64,000 nt of DNA, from positions 2,108,001 to 2,172,000 of the forward strand of contig NZ_QJHL01000001.1 in NCBI RefSeq assembly GCF_003202405.1, written 5' to 3'. The DNA is from Flavobacterium hydrophilum (GTDB lineage: Bacteria > Bacteroidota > Bacteroidia > Flavobacteriales > Flavobacteriaceae). The first letter of the stretch is position 1. Each line of letters opens with the position of its first letter. Shown here piece by piece: positions 8,668 to 18,424 of this stretch. Under the pieces are notes generated by a model, which saw only the letters and a program-made list of their open reading frames with translations, had not been told where the DNA came from and did not search any database. The position numbers and the translations under genes are program-made.

Positions 8668-10269
8668 TTAATAATTAGGGTTTTGAGTAATTACACCTCC
8701 ACTTAAATCTCTTTCTATTTGTGGTATTGGCCAAAGCAAGTGTTTAGCAGGATCAAAATTGATTCCTTTATCCTGAGCTTCTCTTGTGTTTGTTGTTTCG
8801 TAAGGATCAGTTGAACTTAAGTTGTACTTAACAAAAGTTCCGTTTGGTCCCATCAACGTTTCAATGACACGTTTACCTGTAGTCGGATCTTTTTCACGAC
8901 GGATATCGAATAAACGTAATCCTTCAAAAGCCAGTTCTAAACGACGCTCTTTATAAATTTGTTTTAAAAGTGTTGGGCCGGAAATTCCTGTTTTAGGATC
9001 TAAATCAACACGATCCCTGATGATATTGATATCTGCCAAAGCATCTCCGCTTGTGTGATAGCTTGCTTCTGCTCTTGTCAGGTACATTTCGGCCAGACGA
9101 ATCAACGGAACATTCAATGGCAAGTGTCCGTCTTTTTTATCCAAAGCACGACGTGTAGCTATCGGAATATAATATTTACGACAGATGCGTCCTGATTTAT
9201 TATCATTTAAACTGAATTTATGCGTTGGATTTAAAACCTCATCACCATAAGCAGCTTCTCCCCATTTCGTAATGGTACTTCTGCGACGGATAACATCATT
9301 TTCAGAAAGATAAGCATTTTCCAAATCGCTGGTTGGCATACACCATCCCCATCCGTCAATAACATCCTGGGCATCATTACTTGGGAAGTTTTTCTTGTCT
9401 TCACCTCTCGCTCCTGAAAAAGTTGCCAGCATAGATCCCAAATCCCTATTCTGAACTGATGAAGTTTGTGCTTCTAAAATAGACTCTTTACCGTTATGAT
9501 TGTTTACATTCCAAATATTCAGAAAATCCTCTTCCAGTGAATAAGGTCCTTCTGTAATTACCTTGTTAGAATACAATTTTGCATCTGCCCATTTTTCCTG
9601 AAATAAAGATACTCGTGCCAATAGAGCATAAGCAGCCCATTTGTTGACTCTTCCGCTTCTGTTTACCGGAATGGTTTCCAATTTTGCAGCAGCATCTTTA
9701 AGATCGGTTTCAATTTGTGCATATACCTCTGCCACAGGACTGCGCTGTAGTTTTAAATCACCGGTTCCAAGCGATTTGGTATATAACGGAACATCTCCAA
9801 AAAGATTAACCAATTCGTAATAACAATACGCACGAACAAACAATGATTCTCCCATGTATTGATTTTTTTGGGAATCGCTGATAGGCGACAGCACCATTCT
9901 TTCTAAACCAATGTTTGCTGATTGAATGGTAAAATAATGAGCTGTGTAAATGCTATTCATAGCCCCCATATTATCCGGAGTAATTATATATTGTGCAGCA
10001 GGTCTGAAAGCACCATTGTCCTGACCGGTATTTCCCATCCAGGCATCGTCTGTTGAGGCTTCATTTACTAATCTTGGAGCCAATAAAGTGTACCAGTCGT
10101 TAGGAATCAGCAATCTTCTTGTCAATTCGTTTACATAGTTCTCACATTCCTGAGCTGTTTGAAAGTAGTTCTCTAAGGTTTGAGTTCCTCTTTCTTCTTT
10201 TTCAATAAAATCCTCACAGGAAACTGCAAACATTGAAAAAGCTAGTATCGATAAAATTATTTTTTTCAT
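8668..10269 (-). CDS. susD: SusD/RagB-family glycan-binding lipoprotein
   Basis: 533 residues. The signal peptide has lipobox AVSC (Cys18) followed by EDFIEKEERG, the usual SusD start. TPR-like helices include RAYCYYELVNLFGDVPLYT and KWAAYALLARVSLFQEKW, and the C-terminal family block runs through IYKERRLELAFEGLRLFDIRR to HLLWPIPQIERDL near residue 515. It forms the lid over the SusC barrel at 10282–13314 (12-bp gap) and binds the oligosaccharide at the cell surface. The pairing with two GH30 enzymes suggests a galactan-type ligand. Confidence 0.95.
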   Translation of the reverse strand: MKKIILSILAFSMFAVSCEDFIEKEERGTQTLENYFQTAQECENYVNELTRRLLIPNDWYTLLAPRLVNEASTDDAWMGNTGQDNGAFRPAAQYIITPDNMGAMNSIYTAHYFTIQSANIGLERMVLSPISDSQKNQYMGESLFVRAYCYYELVNLFGDVPLYTKSLGTGDLKLQRSPVAEVYAQIETDLKDAAAKLETIPVNRSGRVNKWAAYALLARVSLFQEKWADAKLYSNKVITEGPYSLEEDFLNIWNVNNHNGKESILEAQTSSVQNRDLGSMLATFSGARGEDKKNFPSNDAQDVIDGWGWCMPTSDLENAYLSENDVIRRRSTITKWGEAAYGDEVLNPTHKFSLNDNKSGRICRKYYIPIATRRALDKKDGHLPLNVPLIRLAEMYLTRAEASYHTSGDALADINIIRDRVDLDPKTGISGPTLLKQIYKERRLELAFEGLRLFDIRREKDPTTGKRVIETLMGPNGTFVKYNLSSTDPYETTNTREAQDKGINFDPAKHLLWPIPQIERDLSGGVITQNPNY

Positions 10270-10281
10270 GTCTTTCTATTA

Positions 10282-13200
10282 TTAAAATGCTACATTAAGC
10301 CCCATCAAAATTGTTGGCTGAACCGGATAGTTCCATCCTCCAAAACCTGATCCTTTAACTCTGTCATCTTTCTCAGGGTCTCCTCCTGCAACTTCAGGAT
10401 CAACACCTGTATAATTTGTCCATGTCCATAGATTTTGACCTGATAATGATATTCTTAACTTATCTAATCCAAATTTATTCTGGAATGTAAATCCGAGCTG
10501 AATGTTCTTCATACGTACAAACGAACCGTCTTCTACTAAAAAAGAAGAAAATTTGGTAAAGTTTTCATTATTATCGTCTTTAGACAAACGAGGAACATAA
10601 TTAGAAGTTCCTTCTCCGTGCCATGCCATTTGATCTAATCCGCTTACTTTGTTTGTTAAGCTTGTACCATTGTATAAATCTTTAATGTTTTCGTTTACGA
10701 TATCATTTCCAATGCTTGAATAAAAATTAGCTACCAAATCAAATTGTTTGTAGGCGAAATTTAAATTCAAACCCACATTGTAATCAGCCCAAGGAGAACC
10801 AATTTTTGTTCTGTCTTTATCGTCTAATTTCCCGTCTCCGTTTATGTCTTTGAAACGAATATCACCTTCTTTTGCATACGGCTGTAATTTAGTTCCGTGT
10901 TCGTCTGTATGAGCATTCAGTTCTGTTTGGTTTTGAAACAAACCATCCGCTACATATCCGTAAAAGTATCCCGGTACATCCCCTTTAACGGTTAACGTTC
11001 TGTTTCCTGCTCCGTAAAGTCTTTCTCCTTCTGATGATAACGAAAGCATTTCAACATTTACTGTAGTAAAAGTTAGATCTGCACCATAAGAGAAATCTCC
11101 TTTTTTATCTTTATATGAAATTAATAAATCGATACCGCTGGATTTCATTGAACCTACATTGGTCCAGATTGTTGAATATCCCGGAAAACCACTGTATGTT
11201 GGGAACTGTTTTTTGAACAGCATATCTTCTGTTTTCTTTTGATAATATTCTAACGAACCTGAAAGTTTGTTTTTCCATAAGCCAAAATCAAGTCCAAAAC
11301 TGATATCTTCAACAGTTTCCCATTTAATATCTTTATTTGCCATTGTTGAAGGAAAAGTTGTGTCGACAACATCATTTCCGATTGGATAAAAACCTTGTCC
11401 AATATTAGACTGATAAACTGAAGCCGGTAATCCCTGATTACCTACTTTACCCCAACCGGCTCTAAATCTAAGATCGCTTAACAGCTCTTTTGTAGATTCC
11501 ATAAATCCTTCGTTTAAAATTCTCCATGAAACAGAGGCTGATGGGAAATTTGCCCATTTGTTGTTCGCCATAAACTTAGAGGAACCATCACGTCTGAAAG
11601 TACCTGTAAAATAATATTTCCCATCATAATTATAAGAAAAACGAGAAATATAGGACATCAAAGAATTGGACCAACTATTACCATCACTGTCAAAATTTTT
11701 GGTAGCTGCTTTTAACTCTCTCATAGAATCTGAGTTATTAGGCACACCTTCTCCATATCCCCAAAGATCTTTACCATTGTATTCTTCCATAGTACTACCA
11801 ATCATCAGGGAAGCATTGTGTTTTTCTGCAAATGTTCGGGAGTAGGTTGCAGTAGTCTGCCATGTCCAATCTACATTGGTAGTATTCCATCTTTCAACCT
11901 TATTAATCTCCTCTTTTTCGTGTGCTGCATCGATTATGAAATCCGGTCTAAATCTGCTTCTCACCTTATCACCAACTTCTACAGATCCCTGTGTGCGGAT
12001 TACCAAACCTTTGATTGGTGCGTATTGCAAATAACCATTTGTATTTAAGTTATACTGATCTGTATAATCATCATATCTTTTTACAGTAGCAATCGGATTC
12101 CAAACATACGAAGGAGAACGTGCATAAATGCTATATTCATTTTCTAATCCTGTTAATTGATCCGCCGGTTTGTAAATTGGCGTAATAGGATCAATTTTGT
12201 CAAAATCTGCCCAGTTTCCTGGCCCGCCCCAACTTTCGTAACGTGGATTTAAAGTAACTCCTGCTGAGAATTTATCTGAGAATTTAAAATCATTCGCAAT
12301 TCTCATTGTGATTCTTTCCCAGCCTCCAACTTCGTAAATAGATTCTGCATCATAATAATTCAGACTAATAGCATAAGTATGTTTATCAGAACCTCCGCTA
12401 ACTCCTAAAGAAGCATTGGTTACAGGAGATGCTTTTTTAATTCCGGCACCCCACCAATCGGTAGTTTTTCCTCTGTATTGAGATGGATTTGGCAAATAAT
12501 CCGAGTAACCCGAATTATTATAAGCCGTATTCATAATCGTGGCATAACTTTCGGCATTAGCCATATTGTAAGGATTATCCATCATTTGGTACCCTGTACT
12601 TAAATCAAAATTGAATCTCGTTTTTCCAACTTTACCTTTTTTAGTAGTAATAAGGATAACTCCATTTGACGCACGTGAACCGTAAATAGCACTCGCAGAA
12701 GCATCTTTTAAAACTTCCATCGATTCAATTTCGTTGTTGCTCAAAAAGTTAATACTGGTTCCCATCGGGATACCGTCAACAACATAAAGCGGATCTGTAT
12801 TCAGGTTTATCGTAGAAATACCACGGATCAAAACCCTTGGCTGTGCACCCGGACCACCCTGACCCGTAACCTGAACCCCGGAAACTTTTCCCTGCAAAGA
12901 CTCAGTAACGTTACCAACGGTCATGGTTTGAAGTTCTTTTCCTTTTACTGAAGAAATAGAACTGGTTACATCACTCTTTTTAACAGAAGCATAACCAACC
13001 ACTACAATCTCATCCAAAACCTGACTGGATTCCTCCATGATTACATCGATTGTTGTTTTATCTCCAACCGCAACTAATTTAGTTGTGAAACCAATGAAAG
13101 AAAATTCAATCTGAGCATTTGCATTCGGTACAGAAATCGAAAACTTTCCGTCAAAATCAGATGCTGTTGAGTTAGAAGTTCCTTTAACAATTATGTTAAC

Positions 13201-13314
13201 TCCCGGAATCGGCACATTGGCTTTATCCTTTACAGTCCCTTTGATTGTTATTTGCGCAAACGATGCTGTACTGCATAATAAGGCAATAAAAAACCATATA
13301 TATTTAAATTTCAT
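10282..13314 (-). CDS. susC: SusC/RagA-family TonB-dependent oligosaccharide transporter
   Basis: 1010 residues: signal peptide (about 1–20), a carboxypeptidase-regulatory-like domain (ITIKGTVKDKANVPIPGVNI, about 22–95), a TonB box near LDEIVVVGY, a plug domain with PLYVVDGIPMG and the SusC hallmark IYGSRASNGVILITTKKGK, then a 22-strand barrel ending in the C-terminal Phe of LMGLNVAF. It imports oligosaccharides produced at the surface into the periplasm using TonB energy. It lies directly upstream of susD and 45 bp after the surface glycan-binding protein gene. No separate anti-sigma-interacting N-terminal extension is visible, consistent with control by the nearby HTCS rather than an ECF sigma. 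Confidence 0.95.
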   Translation of the reverse strand: MKFKYIWFFIALLCSTASFAQITIKGTVKDKANVPIPGVNIIVKGTSNSTASDFDGKFSISVPNANAQIEFSFIGFTTKLVAVGDKTTIDVIMEESSQVLDEIVVVGYASVKKSDVTSSISSVKGKELQTMTVGNVTESLQGKVSGVQVTGQGGPGAQPRVLIRGISTINLNTDPLYVVDGIPMGTSINFLSNNEIESMEVLKDASASAIYGSRASNGVILITTKKGKVGKTRFNFDLSTGYQMMDNPYNMANAESYATIMNTAYNNSGYSDYLPNPSQYRGKTTDWWGAGIKKASPVTNASLGVSGGSDKHTYAISLNYYDAESIYEVGGWERITMRIANDFKFSDKFSAGVTLNPRYESWGGPGNWADFDKIDPITPIYKPADQLTGLENEYSIYARSPSYVWNPIATVKRYDDYTDQYNLNTNGYLQYAPIKGLVIRTQGSVEVGDKVRSRFRPDFIIDAAHEKEEINKVERWNTTNVDWTWQTTATYSRTFAEKHNASLMIGSTMEEYNGKDLWGYGEGVPNNSDSMRELKAATKNFDSDGNSWSNSLMSYISRFSYNYDGKYYFTGTFRRDGSSKFMANNKWANFPSASVSWRILNEGFMESTKELLSDLRFRAGWGKVGNQGLPASVYQSNIGQGFYPIGNDVVDTTFPSTMANKDIKWETVEDISFGLDFGLWKNKLSGSLEYYQKKTEDMLFKKQFPTYSGFPGYSTIWTNVGSMKSSGIDLLISYKDKKGDFSYGADLTFTTVNVEMLSLSSEGERLYGAGNRTLTVKGDVPGYFYGYVADGLFQNQTELNAHTDEHGTKLQPYAKEGDIRFKDINGDGKLDDKDRTKIGSPWADYNVGLNLNFAYKQFDLVANFYSSIGNDIVNENIKDLYNGTSLTNKVSGLDQMAWHGEGTSNYVPRLSKDDNNENFTKFSSFLVEDGSFVRMKNIQLGFTFQNKFGLDKLRISLSGQNLWTWTNYTGVDPEVAGGDPEKDDRVKGSGFGGWNYPVQPTILMGLNVAF

Positions 13315-13359
13315 ATTTAGCTATTTTATTTATTAATGTTATACAAAGACTATAACAAA

Positions 13360-14757
13360 CTATTTTTTTGTTATAAAAGCTCTTTCTAACTCGGTATCAA
13401 CTATTACTTTATAAACTCCCGGTGCAGCCGGATATTTAGCATTCCCATTTTCACCAGGTGACATTGTTGCAATACCGTTTTTGATCAGTCTCCATGATGG
13501 ACTCCACCATTGACCTGTAAAAGTCGCTTCCATGGTTCCTGTCAAGGTATATTCTCCCACTAATTGATAAGGATTGTTTGGATTATTTGCCAAATGTAAT
13601 CCTGTTTGAACCCATGCAGTCCAGGTATCCCAATCAGCTCCCTGAATTCCTCCTCCGCATACGCTCACAAAAGGTTTTCTTAATGCTGCGTCATCATGCC
13701 ATAATCCGTTGGCAACATCTGCCCAGACTTTGCTTGATGGTGTATATTTTGCAGCGGTGTATTTTAATGTATTTGGATTTACTTTTATAACATAATACCC
13801 TTTTGTAGGTAAAATAATTGGTGTTGAAGCAACGTCATCTGCTAATTCTCCAGAAGCATTTAATCCAAAACAGTGTGGGGCAAAGTCAGATTCCTGTCCT
13901 AAGAAATAAATTTCTTTATTGTCTTTATCTGCATAATATTTGAATTCAAAATCCTGTCCGCTTTTTTCGTGAAAATACATCGGTACACCAACAGCGTCGG
14001 TGGTAAGATTAGTTCCTTTTGGCTGATCACATAAATAAAGGGCCGGATACTCATTTGTAGCCACAACATTTATTTTTAACGATCCGGTATTTGGAATAGC
14101 AAATTTATCTTTCGCTGTAATAGTTAAAACATAATCAGCAGCAGTTACCGGCAAAGTATAGGTTTTGTTGAAAGTATATGTTTGCGGGGCACCTGTTAAC
14201 TCAACTTTATCATCGATACCAAGAGCAGCACACTGAACCTGAACATAATCAATTCCCGAGTCATCATTAACCACAAAGTTAACAGGCATCAAATTACTGG
14301 TAGACAATAAAATAACAGCTCCTTCTTTTGGGGTAATCATACTTATTGCAGGAGCAGCAAATTCTCCATCGAGACGCAGGTTGATTTCTTTATCAATGGA
14401 ATTACCGGAAACGTCTGTTATAGTTAGTTTTATTTTAAAAGATTCTGAGGTTCCTCTATCCGCAGGCACTTCGAAAAAATAACTTAAGTCATACGTTTCA
14501 AGCAAAGGATCTGTTGCAAACGTTATTACTTTATCAAGTGATAATTCAGGAATTTGGATCTCTACACTTTTTAATCCTAAATCATCTGCCAAAGCGGCTT
14601 TGATTTCAAATTTACGTGTTGGTGCACCATAGATTTCCGCTGTCGCAACCACAATAGTTGGGTCGTCTGAGCTAGGAAAATCAGCTTCATTATTTTGACA
14701 TCCTGTAAACAGAAGGGCAAAAAAAGCGAGAAAAAATAAAAATACATTTTTTTTCAT
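13360..14757 (-). CDS. Surface glycan-binding lipoprotein (SusE/F-like position)
   Basis: 465 residues. Lipobox FTGC (Cys20) is followed by QNNEADF, a plausible surface-export tether. The rest is beta-rich with no catalytic motif: two Ig/cadherin-like domains (about 33–125 and 130–230) and a C-terminal part with many aromatics (WWSPSWRL, DWDTWTAW) that could form carbohydrate platforms. It is the first gene of the SGBP–SusC–SusD–GH30–GH30–GH2 operon and has a 655-bp upstream region. The position and architecture suggest a surface glycan-binding protein; no precise family is recognised. Confidence 0.7.
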   Translation of the reverse strand: MKKNVFLFFLAFFALLFTGCQNNEADFPSSDDPTIVVATAEIYGAPTRKFEIKAALADDLGLKSVEIQIPELSLDKVITFATDPLLETYDLSYFFEVPADRGTSESFKIKLTITDVSGNSIDKEINLRLDGEFAAPAISMITPKEGAVILLSTSNLMPVNFVVNDDSGIDYVQVQCAALGIDDKVELTGAPQTYTFNKTYTLPVTAADYVLTITAKDKFAIPNTGSLKINVVATNEYPALYLCDQPKGTNLTTDAVGVPMYFHEKSGQDFEFKYYADKDNKEIYFLGQESDFAPHCFGLNASGELADDVASTPIILPTKGYYVIKVNPNTLKYTAAKYTPSSKVWADVANGLWHDDAALRKPFVSVCGGGIQGADWDTWTAWVQTGLHLANNPNNPYQLVGEYTLTGTMEATFTGQWWSPSWRLIKNGIATMSPGENGNAKYPAAPGVYKVIVDTELERAFITKK

Positions 14758-15412
14758 TTCTTTAATTTTAAGGTTAGGTTAGTTGTTTTTTTTATTCTTA
14801 AAGGTATTTGTTTATTGATGCAGGTTATTTTCGTCTCTGTTTTGGGGCAACAGAAATGTAACTTACTAATGGATTATTCTCATATTATTTGGTTTGGTTA
14901 TTGGTTAATAGTTAGCTATTCTTTTTATTTTATAAGACCCTGTACAGGTATCAACTTTTGTTTTAAAACCCGCAGTTTTTTTTTCTGCGGGTAGATAAGT
15001 ACATTAGGATAAAAACCACTCTTACCATCGTATTTAAAGAAGGCTCAATTCTTTAAACAGACAAAACTTATCTTAAAAACTAACACTTATAACATACACA
15101 GTAACACAACTTAAAATGCTACTATACCTGCAAAGGAATAGGTAATTCAGACTTTTGATAAGGGGTAAAATGGAAAAAAAAGGAGGTCAAATTCGCAATA
15201 ACAGCTTATTTAGACGTAAAAATTATAAAGTACAAAAAAATAGAATCTTTTTTTTACACATAACACAATTACAAGTACTTTTTACTGAGTTACTCACGCA
15301 ATTCAATTTAATAATGATGAATTAATGCTTTTTAGCAATTTGATCAATCTGAAAACAAATCAAACTCAAAAACAAGTGTTTGAAATAGTCTGATTTGTCT
15401 TTTACTTTTTTA
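14758..15412 (-). other. 655-bp non-coding region upstream of the SGBP–SusCD operon
   Basis: No credible ORF is seen on either strand. It should hold the operon's promoter and the HTCS binding site. No exact TAnnTTTG box was found on the minus strand; the nearest match, TAAGTTTTG (about 15084–15092), has one extra base. One hairpin (14969–14991) is described separately. The AT-rich distal half holds several A/T tracts. Confidence 0.6.
14961..14991 (-). terminator. Hairpin terminator or leader attenuator
   Basis: CCCGCAG (14969–14975) and CTGCGGG (14985–14991) form a 7-bp GC-rich stem with a nine-base loop. On the minus strand it is followed by TTTTAAAA. It lies 421 bp past the GH2 stop at 15413 and 211 bp before the SGBP start. 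It could be a late terminator for the GH2 transcript or an attenuator in the susC-operon leader. Confidence 0.55.
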
Positions 15413-18205
15413 TTAATAGATGCTTGTCGCTCCTTCTTTACTCTTTTCTTTTTGGCTTGCAAGAATAGCTTTCAAAATTTCAGGATTCTTTATTGCTTCA
15501 GGATTAAAGGAGTCGTTGTTCATATACTTTAATATAGAAACCAGCATTTGTTTTGCGACTGGACGTTTTTCTAAATCTGTTGCTAAATCAAAAGATGCAA
15601 TGATTAGTTTTCCGGATTTTATACTTCCTTCAAAAAGGGAGGCTAATCGGCGGTTGTTTGCAAAATTGTCAACCATTTCTACAATCGGATTTCCGCCTTC
15701 TATTCCATCCATGATAAGCGTTGTGGAGTTTACATTTAAATCCCACCATTGCCAGTTCGTATGCATATCTGTCGGGAAATCAGCTAAAGCTTTATGCGAT
15801 GGATTACAAAGCACTCCCATCGTTCCAGCCTGTTTAGGAAAATGAACCGGGCTCCAGAATACAGGTACAAATTTACCTTCGATACCCCTGATCTTTTTCC
15901 ATTCTGGATTTAATAATACTTTTTTGCCAACATTAAGCAATCTATATGCTTCATCCAGGTTTCTTGTATAAACAACCTGCCCATAATCAATGGTTTGTTT
16001 TTGCGGATACACCCAGATATGCCATTGGTTTTTATAATTCGTTCCTTTCAGATTTACTTTTACTGTCAATTGAGTTGCCTTTGTGATTTTCTGAAGGCTT
16101 TCATTTATATCGAAAATTTTATGATTGTATCCAATTGATACTGCTGTCTTCGTACTTCCCGAAGTTATTACCGTTTTTCCGTCGTTAATACTCCATACAA
16201 TTTCCTGATCTTTTAAAGCTGCATCCGAAAAATTACTGATATCCAAAGAAGCCGTGAAAGATTCATCGTTTGTATAAGTCGCTTTAGGAAAACGCAGAAG
16301 CGGTACAACCGGAGCTGAAAACTGCCTAAATTCTTCAGCCGTAATCAACCCTTTACTATCCCAGAAAGCATCCAAAAGTCCAACTAAAGCCGTTCCCTGT
16401 CCCGGAAAATCATGTAAATCCAATAATTGAAAACCACTAATTCCAGCTGTTTTTAACGCTCTTTCAATTTCTTCTTTATAAAGGATTACAGCCAGTTTAC
16501 CTGAAGCTTTTGTATAATCAGCTGCTTTGTTTATTAATCCTTTGTGTTCCAGATCTTCTTTAACCGATTTAAAATTGATAGGTTCTAAAACTCCTGTATA
16601 TTTCGAAATTTCATCAATTTTTGGATAAACGGCATACTGGCCAATTTCGTGCGTCACCAAAGGAACCGTCATTCCTTCAACCGAAGCAACATAATCTTTG
16701 TTGAAAGTTGGAGATTCACTGTTAAATACCCCTTGTCCGCGAACCCAGCCTTTCTTTGTCCATTGTGTGATAAAGAAATCATCTTCAGGTTCCGGCCAGT
16801 CACCATGCCCTTTTTCGAAAGTGAACGAAGTTGTCGTATAGAGATGTCTGTCATCTTTGGCTCTTAAGCTGTTCATCAATTTTGTCAAAATAGTCATATC
16901 ACCCTGCAGTTCATTCCCCATCGACCACATACAGAAAGACGGATGATTTCCATATTCATCAATCATGCGTTGTGCTTCGGCATATAAAAAATCAGTTGTT
17001 TTTTGATCCTGACCAATTTTTAAAACCCAAACCGGCAATTCAACCTGAACGTAAAAGCCCATTTCGTCAGCGACTTCAAACGCTGCCTGAGGCGGACACC
17101 AGGAGTGAAAACGAAGGTGATTTAATCCCCATTCTCTTGCTGTTCCGAAAACTTTTCTCCACCCTTCTTTATCCATTGGCGGATGCCCGGTAAGCGGAAA
17201 GATATTGCACTCTAAAGTTCCTCTTAAAAATACGGGCTGGTCATTAATCGTGAGTACAGAACCTTTTTTGGAAAAACTCCGCATTCCAAAATCAACGGAA
17301 GCATTCGAATTGTTTTTCCCGGTTTTTAATTCGGCTTTCAATTCATATAACTCAGGAGAAAATTCACTCCACAGCTTTATATCTTTGCCCAGATTATAAT
17401 CTGCCTCAACAATTGATTCTCCAAATTTTATCTGAATTTCCTTTTGAAGCGTTTCTGCCGAAATCTTAGTCTTTTTATTTACTGCCGTTATACTTAAAAT
17501 TCCTTTTGAGTTTTTTGTACTGTTTTTAAGAACCACTTTTACTTTTGCAATTCCAGTATTTATCTCCGGTTTTACCTGAAGATTCACAATTCGGACAGCA
17601 TCAAACGCTTCGATTTCCATTTTGCCAATAATACCGTTCCACATAATCTGAGTTTGATTGGTATAAGCATGCGCCATATTATCAACACTGATATCAAACA
17701 GTTTGCGGTTGTCTACACGAATCGTTATACGATGTGTTTTGCCGGCAGTAAGATATTTTGTAAGGTCAAAATAATGCGGAGCAATCAGGCTGCTTTGTTC
17801 GCCAAGAACTTCTTTACCGTCAATCCATACATTGGTTTTCCAGATTACGCGTTCCAGTTTTAGTATAAATTCTTTCTTCTTCCAGTTTTTTGGCACTGAG
17901 ATTCCACGCGTGTACCAGGCTGCTCCCAAATAACTGCTTTTACGGGTTAAATGACTCATCTGGAGTTTTTCTAAACCCGGTTTTAGCTTGTTCGGAATTC
18001 CAAGGCCGGCATCATCTGTAGTTCCGGGCAATTTTATCAGCTGTTTAAAACTCATATTCTGCCAGCCATTTTTTTGTCCAACATCGGTGCTGTCGAGCTG
18101 TACTGTCCATTCTCCGGCAATATCCATAACTGTTTTTTCTCTCGAATCCCATGAAGACAGAAAAAGCAGAAGCAGAACAGACGTTATGATATGTTTGATT
18201 TTCAT
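15413..18205 (-). CDS. GH2-family exo-glycosidase
   Basis: 930 residues: N-terminal signal peptide (about 1–20), GH2 sugar-binding jelly roll (AAWYTRGISVPKNW, about 95–108; NVWIDGKEV near 125), Ig-like domain, TIM barrel from about 312, and a long C-terminal region with a further beta domain. The acid/base is predicted as Glu432 in CMWSMGNELQGD and the nucleophile as Glu520 in PLVTHEIGQY, so the enzyme should be active. It lacks close resemblance to the beta-galactosidase at 2740–5160 and carries the unusual block LRFHSWCPPQAAFEVADEMG. The substrate cannot be named: GH2 covers galactosides, glucuronides, mannosides and arabinosides. It lies 219 bp after the DUF5107 gene and 655 bp before the SGBP, as part of the same PUL. 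Confidence 0.85.
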   Translation of the reverse strand: MKIKHIITSVLLLLFLSSWDSREKTVMDIAGEWTVQLDSTDVGQKNGWQNMSFKQLIKLPGTTDDAGLGIPNKLKPGLEKLQMSHLTRKSSYLGAAWYTRGISVPKNWKKKEFILKLERVIWKTNVWIDGKEVLGEQSSLIAPHYFDLTKYLTAGKTHRITIRVDNRKLFDISVDNMAHAYTNQTQIMWNGIIGKMEIEAFDAVRIVNLQVKPEINTGIAKVKVVLKNSTKNSKGILSITAVNKKTKISAETLQKEIQIKFGESIVEADYNLGKDIKLWSEFSPELYELKAELKTGKNNSNASVDFGMRSFSKKGSVLTINDQPVFLRGTLECNIFPLTGHPPMDKEGWRKVFGTAREWGLNHLRFHSWCPPQAAFEVADEMGFYVQVELPVWVLKIGQDQKTTDFLYAEAQRMIDEYGNHPSFCMWSMGNELQGDMTILTKLMNSLRAKDDRHLYTTTSFTFEKGHGDWPEPEDDFFITQWTKKGWVRGQGVFNSESPTFNKDYVASVEGMTVPLVTHEIGQYAVYPKIDEISKYTGVLEPINFKSVKEDLEHKGLINKAADYTKASGKLAVILYKEEIERALKTAGISGFQLLDLHDFPGQGTALVGLLDAFWDSKGLITAEEFRQFSAPVVPLLRFPKATYTNDESFTASLDISNFSDAALKDQEIVWSINDGKTVITSGSTKTAVSIGYNHKIFDINESLQKITKATQLTVKVNLKGTNYKNQWHIWVYPQKQTIDYGQVVYTRNLDEAYRLLNVGKKVLLNPEWKKIRGIEGKFVPVFWSPVHFPKQAGTMGVLCNPSHKALADFPTDMHTNWQWWDLNVNSTTLIMDGIEGGNPIVEMVDNFANNRRLASLFEGSIKSGKLIIASFDLATDLEKRPVAKQMLVSILKYMNNDSFNPEAIKNPEILKAILASQKEKSKEGATSIY

Positions 18206-18248
18206 CTCTTAAATTTTACTAATTAAATAATTTGTCGATTTTAACACA

Positions 18249-18273
18249 CTTCGACTCCTCTCAGTGCAGGCTG
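18249..18273. repeat. Copy of a short dispersed repeat (CTTCGACTCC-type)
   Basis: The stretch beginning CTTCGACTCCTCTCAG matches a second copy at 24441–24464 (CTTCGACTCCGCTCAG) with one difference over 16 bases. Both are intergenic. It resembles half of a palindromic repeat common in Flavobacterium intergenic DNA. Confidence 0.5.
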
Positions 18274-18293
18274 GAATCATAGATTTGGAAACT

Positions 18294-18348
18294 TAAAAAA
18301 GGCGTTTCACTCATTCAAAAACATATAGCTATGTGTTGAGAAATGAGT
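18294..18348 (-). terminator. Putative terminator after the DUF5107 gene
   Basis: ACTCATT (18309–18315) pairs with AATGAGT (18342–18348), with an inner palindrome CATATAGCTATG. On the minus strand the stem is followed, after GAAACGCC, by a T6 run. It lies about 77 bp beyond the stop at 18425. The gap between stem and T-run makes it a weak terminator. Confidence 0.45.
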
Positions 18349-18424
18349 TTCTCTTTATATTTTTTTCGAAAGATAGAAATCTATGTTTCTATGTGTTAAT
18401 TATTAAACAATGTTAAAACTCATC

